NCBI RefSeq assembly: GCF_007754425.1
Contig: NZ_CP037452.1
Location: 3,199,164-3,263,163, forward strand
Source: Gimesia fumaroli
Lineage (GTDB): Bacteria; Planctomycetota; Planctomycetia; Planctomycetales; Planctomycetaceae
Direction of reading: 5' to 3'
DNA length: 64,000 bases
Position 1 is the first letter of the stretch. Each line of letters opens with the position of its first letter. Both the position numbers and the translations under genes were made by a program. Shown piece after piece: positions 63,125-64,000 of the stretch. The notes under the pieces are model-generated. The model ran no database searches, was not told the DNA's origin, and was given only the letters and a program-made list of their open reading frames with translations.

Positions 63125-64000
63125 TTATTTGTTGACGTCGAGTACGTTTTCGTTTGTCTTGGTTGCTTTCTCAGAGCGAAACGGCATGAGCAATAAAATC
63201 AAAATGATGGCAAGGGTGGTCACTGTGATGATACACCCGATTTTGAATCCAGGAGGCTCATAAGAGAGTTGAACCTGATGTTTGCCAGCTGGTAGTGGAA
63301 TGGCTCGCAATGAAAAATCAGCAGGTAAAACAGGAACTTCCGCTTCTTTAATTCGTGCAGTCCATCCCGGGTAGAAAATATCGGAAAGAATGAGATACCC
63401 GGGGGCATCCAGTTCCGTCATAATTAGAAGCTGATTGGGAGAGGCGTTCGATATTTCAGCCTTCTTGTAAGTTTGACGTTTCCCTGCAGGAAGAACATCC
63501 TGCGACAAGAGGACTTCTTTCCGCGGCTGCACGTTGGCAATCGAATCAACAATTTGTTTGCTTTGCTCATTGGGATTTAACGGTTTCGCCATACCGGTCA
63601 AAAATGTCCTTGGAAGCGGATCAGTATTTTCCAGAATCAAGTAAGGGATTAGGGCTGGTTCAGAGTTTCGGAACGCAAACTCTTCTGGAATGGTTCCCTG
63701 TTCAACTATTTTCCAGCCAGCGAGTTCGATCTTTTGATCGGTTTGCAGGATCGCGTATTTGATACTCATTAGATTCAGCAGTGGCTGTCTTGCTGTGTTG
63801 AGTTGGGGTTCAGCATAGCCTGCCATCATCAGCGAAGCGTCAGGTTGAGGGAATGTAGCCGCTGCCAGCAGGCCGAGGCGGACAAGCGGCACTGGCTCAT
63901 ATCCCTGTACTTTCAGAATCTGATGTTTCCATGCTTCCCGGTCGCTCAGCAGTTTCTGGCCAACCAGGACGCGATGCTGTCCCTGATTCTCTTTTAAGAA
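63125..64000 (-). CDS. YfhO-like large membrane protein, N-terminus cut by window edge
   Basis: The frame is open up to base 64000, giving about 291 residues of C-terminus; the internal GTG at 63892 is not the start. The soluble part (LDAPGYLILSDIFYPGWTA) and the PLPAGKHQVQLSYEPPGFKIG end followed by a membrane helix (IGCIITVTTLAIILILLLM) match the C-terminal part of YfhO-type proteins (PF09586), implicated in lipoteichoic or surface glycan glycosylation. It is convergent with the GT-C gene and completes a surface-glycan neighbourhood. Confidence 0.85.
   Translation of the reverse strand, partial: FLKENQGQHRVLVGQKLLSDREAWKHQILKVQGYEPVPLVRLGLLAAATFPQPDASLMMAGYAEPQLNTARQPLLNLMSIKYAILQTDQKIELAGWKIVEQGTIPEEFAFRNSEPALIPYLILENTDPLPRTFLTGMAKPLNPNEQSKQIVDSIANVQPRKEVLLSQDVLPAGKRQTYKKAEISNASPNQLLIMTELDAPGYLILSDIFYPGWTARIKEAEVPVLPADFSLRAIPLPAGKHQVQLSYEPPGFKIGCIITVTTLAIILILLLMPFRSEKATKTNENVLDVNK

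Noticed and set aside
1-64000. tRNA, rRNA, CRISPR, insertion sequence or prophage
   Set aside because: No T-loop-like sequences, direct repeat arrays, transposase or integrase motifs were found in the gaps.

Overview
The window looks like the chromosome of a planctomycete, probably near Gimesia/Planctomyces. The main clues are two genes with the DUF1559 (SBP_bac_10-type) architecture, where a type IV pilin-like leader is followed by an NNLKQ motif and a C-terminal GDGxVRFIS motif; a squalene-hopene cyclase; the MoxR/DUF58/BatA/DUF4159 cluster in its planctomycete layout; a PhoPQ-related hydrolase; a 1,007-residue PQQ-propeller protein; and a loosened division/cell-wall cluster. The genus is an inference. 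No rRNA, tRNA, CRISPR array, prophage or insertion sequence was seen. Apart from one tandem repeat inside ftsW, the window reads as chromosomal backbone.

Layout. (1) 1-9404, minus strand: an envelope/stress locus with MoxR ATPase, DUF58 protein, BatA-like vWA membrane protein and a large coiled-coil membrane protein that runs off the left edge, preceded by a DUF4159 protein and a TPR protein with an HExxH peptidase domain. (2) 9781-21152, minus: a DUF1559 protein, squalene-hopene cyclase, biotin synthase, an exported hypothetical protein, DnaE, a small membrane protein, an SDR-type dehydratase and TsaE. (3) 21372-27731, plus: an Fsr-like MFS exporter, a glutamine-amidotransferase-like protein without its catalytic residues, ScpA and UvrB. 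(4) 27744-34750, minus: a UvrA-family protein, RimI, a BON-domain protein, a PhoPQ-related hydrolase, a small lipoprotein and the second DUF1559 protein. (5) 35466-44902, plus: murE, murF, mraY, ftsW, murG and a four-ACT aspartate kinase, so most of the meso-DAP peptidoglycan precursor route plus its aspartate feeder. (6) 44934-48236, minus: receiver-like, CaMKII-association-like, FHA, ClpX and SHOCT proteins. (7) 48897-57305: a hypothetical protein, KDPG aldolase, a two-module secreted protein, two TatA-type proteins, a conserved protein of unknown function and the PQQ-propeller protein. (8) 57801-64000: a surface-glycan/glycolipid neighbourhood with multi-pass membrane proteins, a polyprenol-phosphate glycosyltransferase translationally coupled to a methyltransferase, and a YfhO-like protein cut by the right edge.

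The items most worth a second look are: the 15-copy, 15-bp tandem repeat that gives FtsW a long acidic Cys/Tyr tail; the amidotransferase-like protein that has lost both its nucleophile Cys and its triad Glu; the UvrA-family protein, convergent with uvrB, that has Asn for Asp in its second Walker B; the exported fusion of a methyltransferase-like fold to PQQ propellers; the missing murD/murC/ftsQAZ in the wall cluster together with an HNH variant of MraY; and several strong hairpins outside genes. No complete unknown defence or mobile system was found. Functions come from motif recognition by eye; no database search was run.
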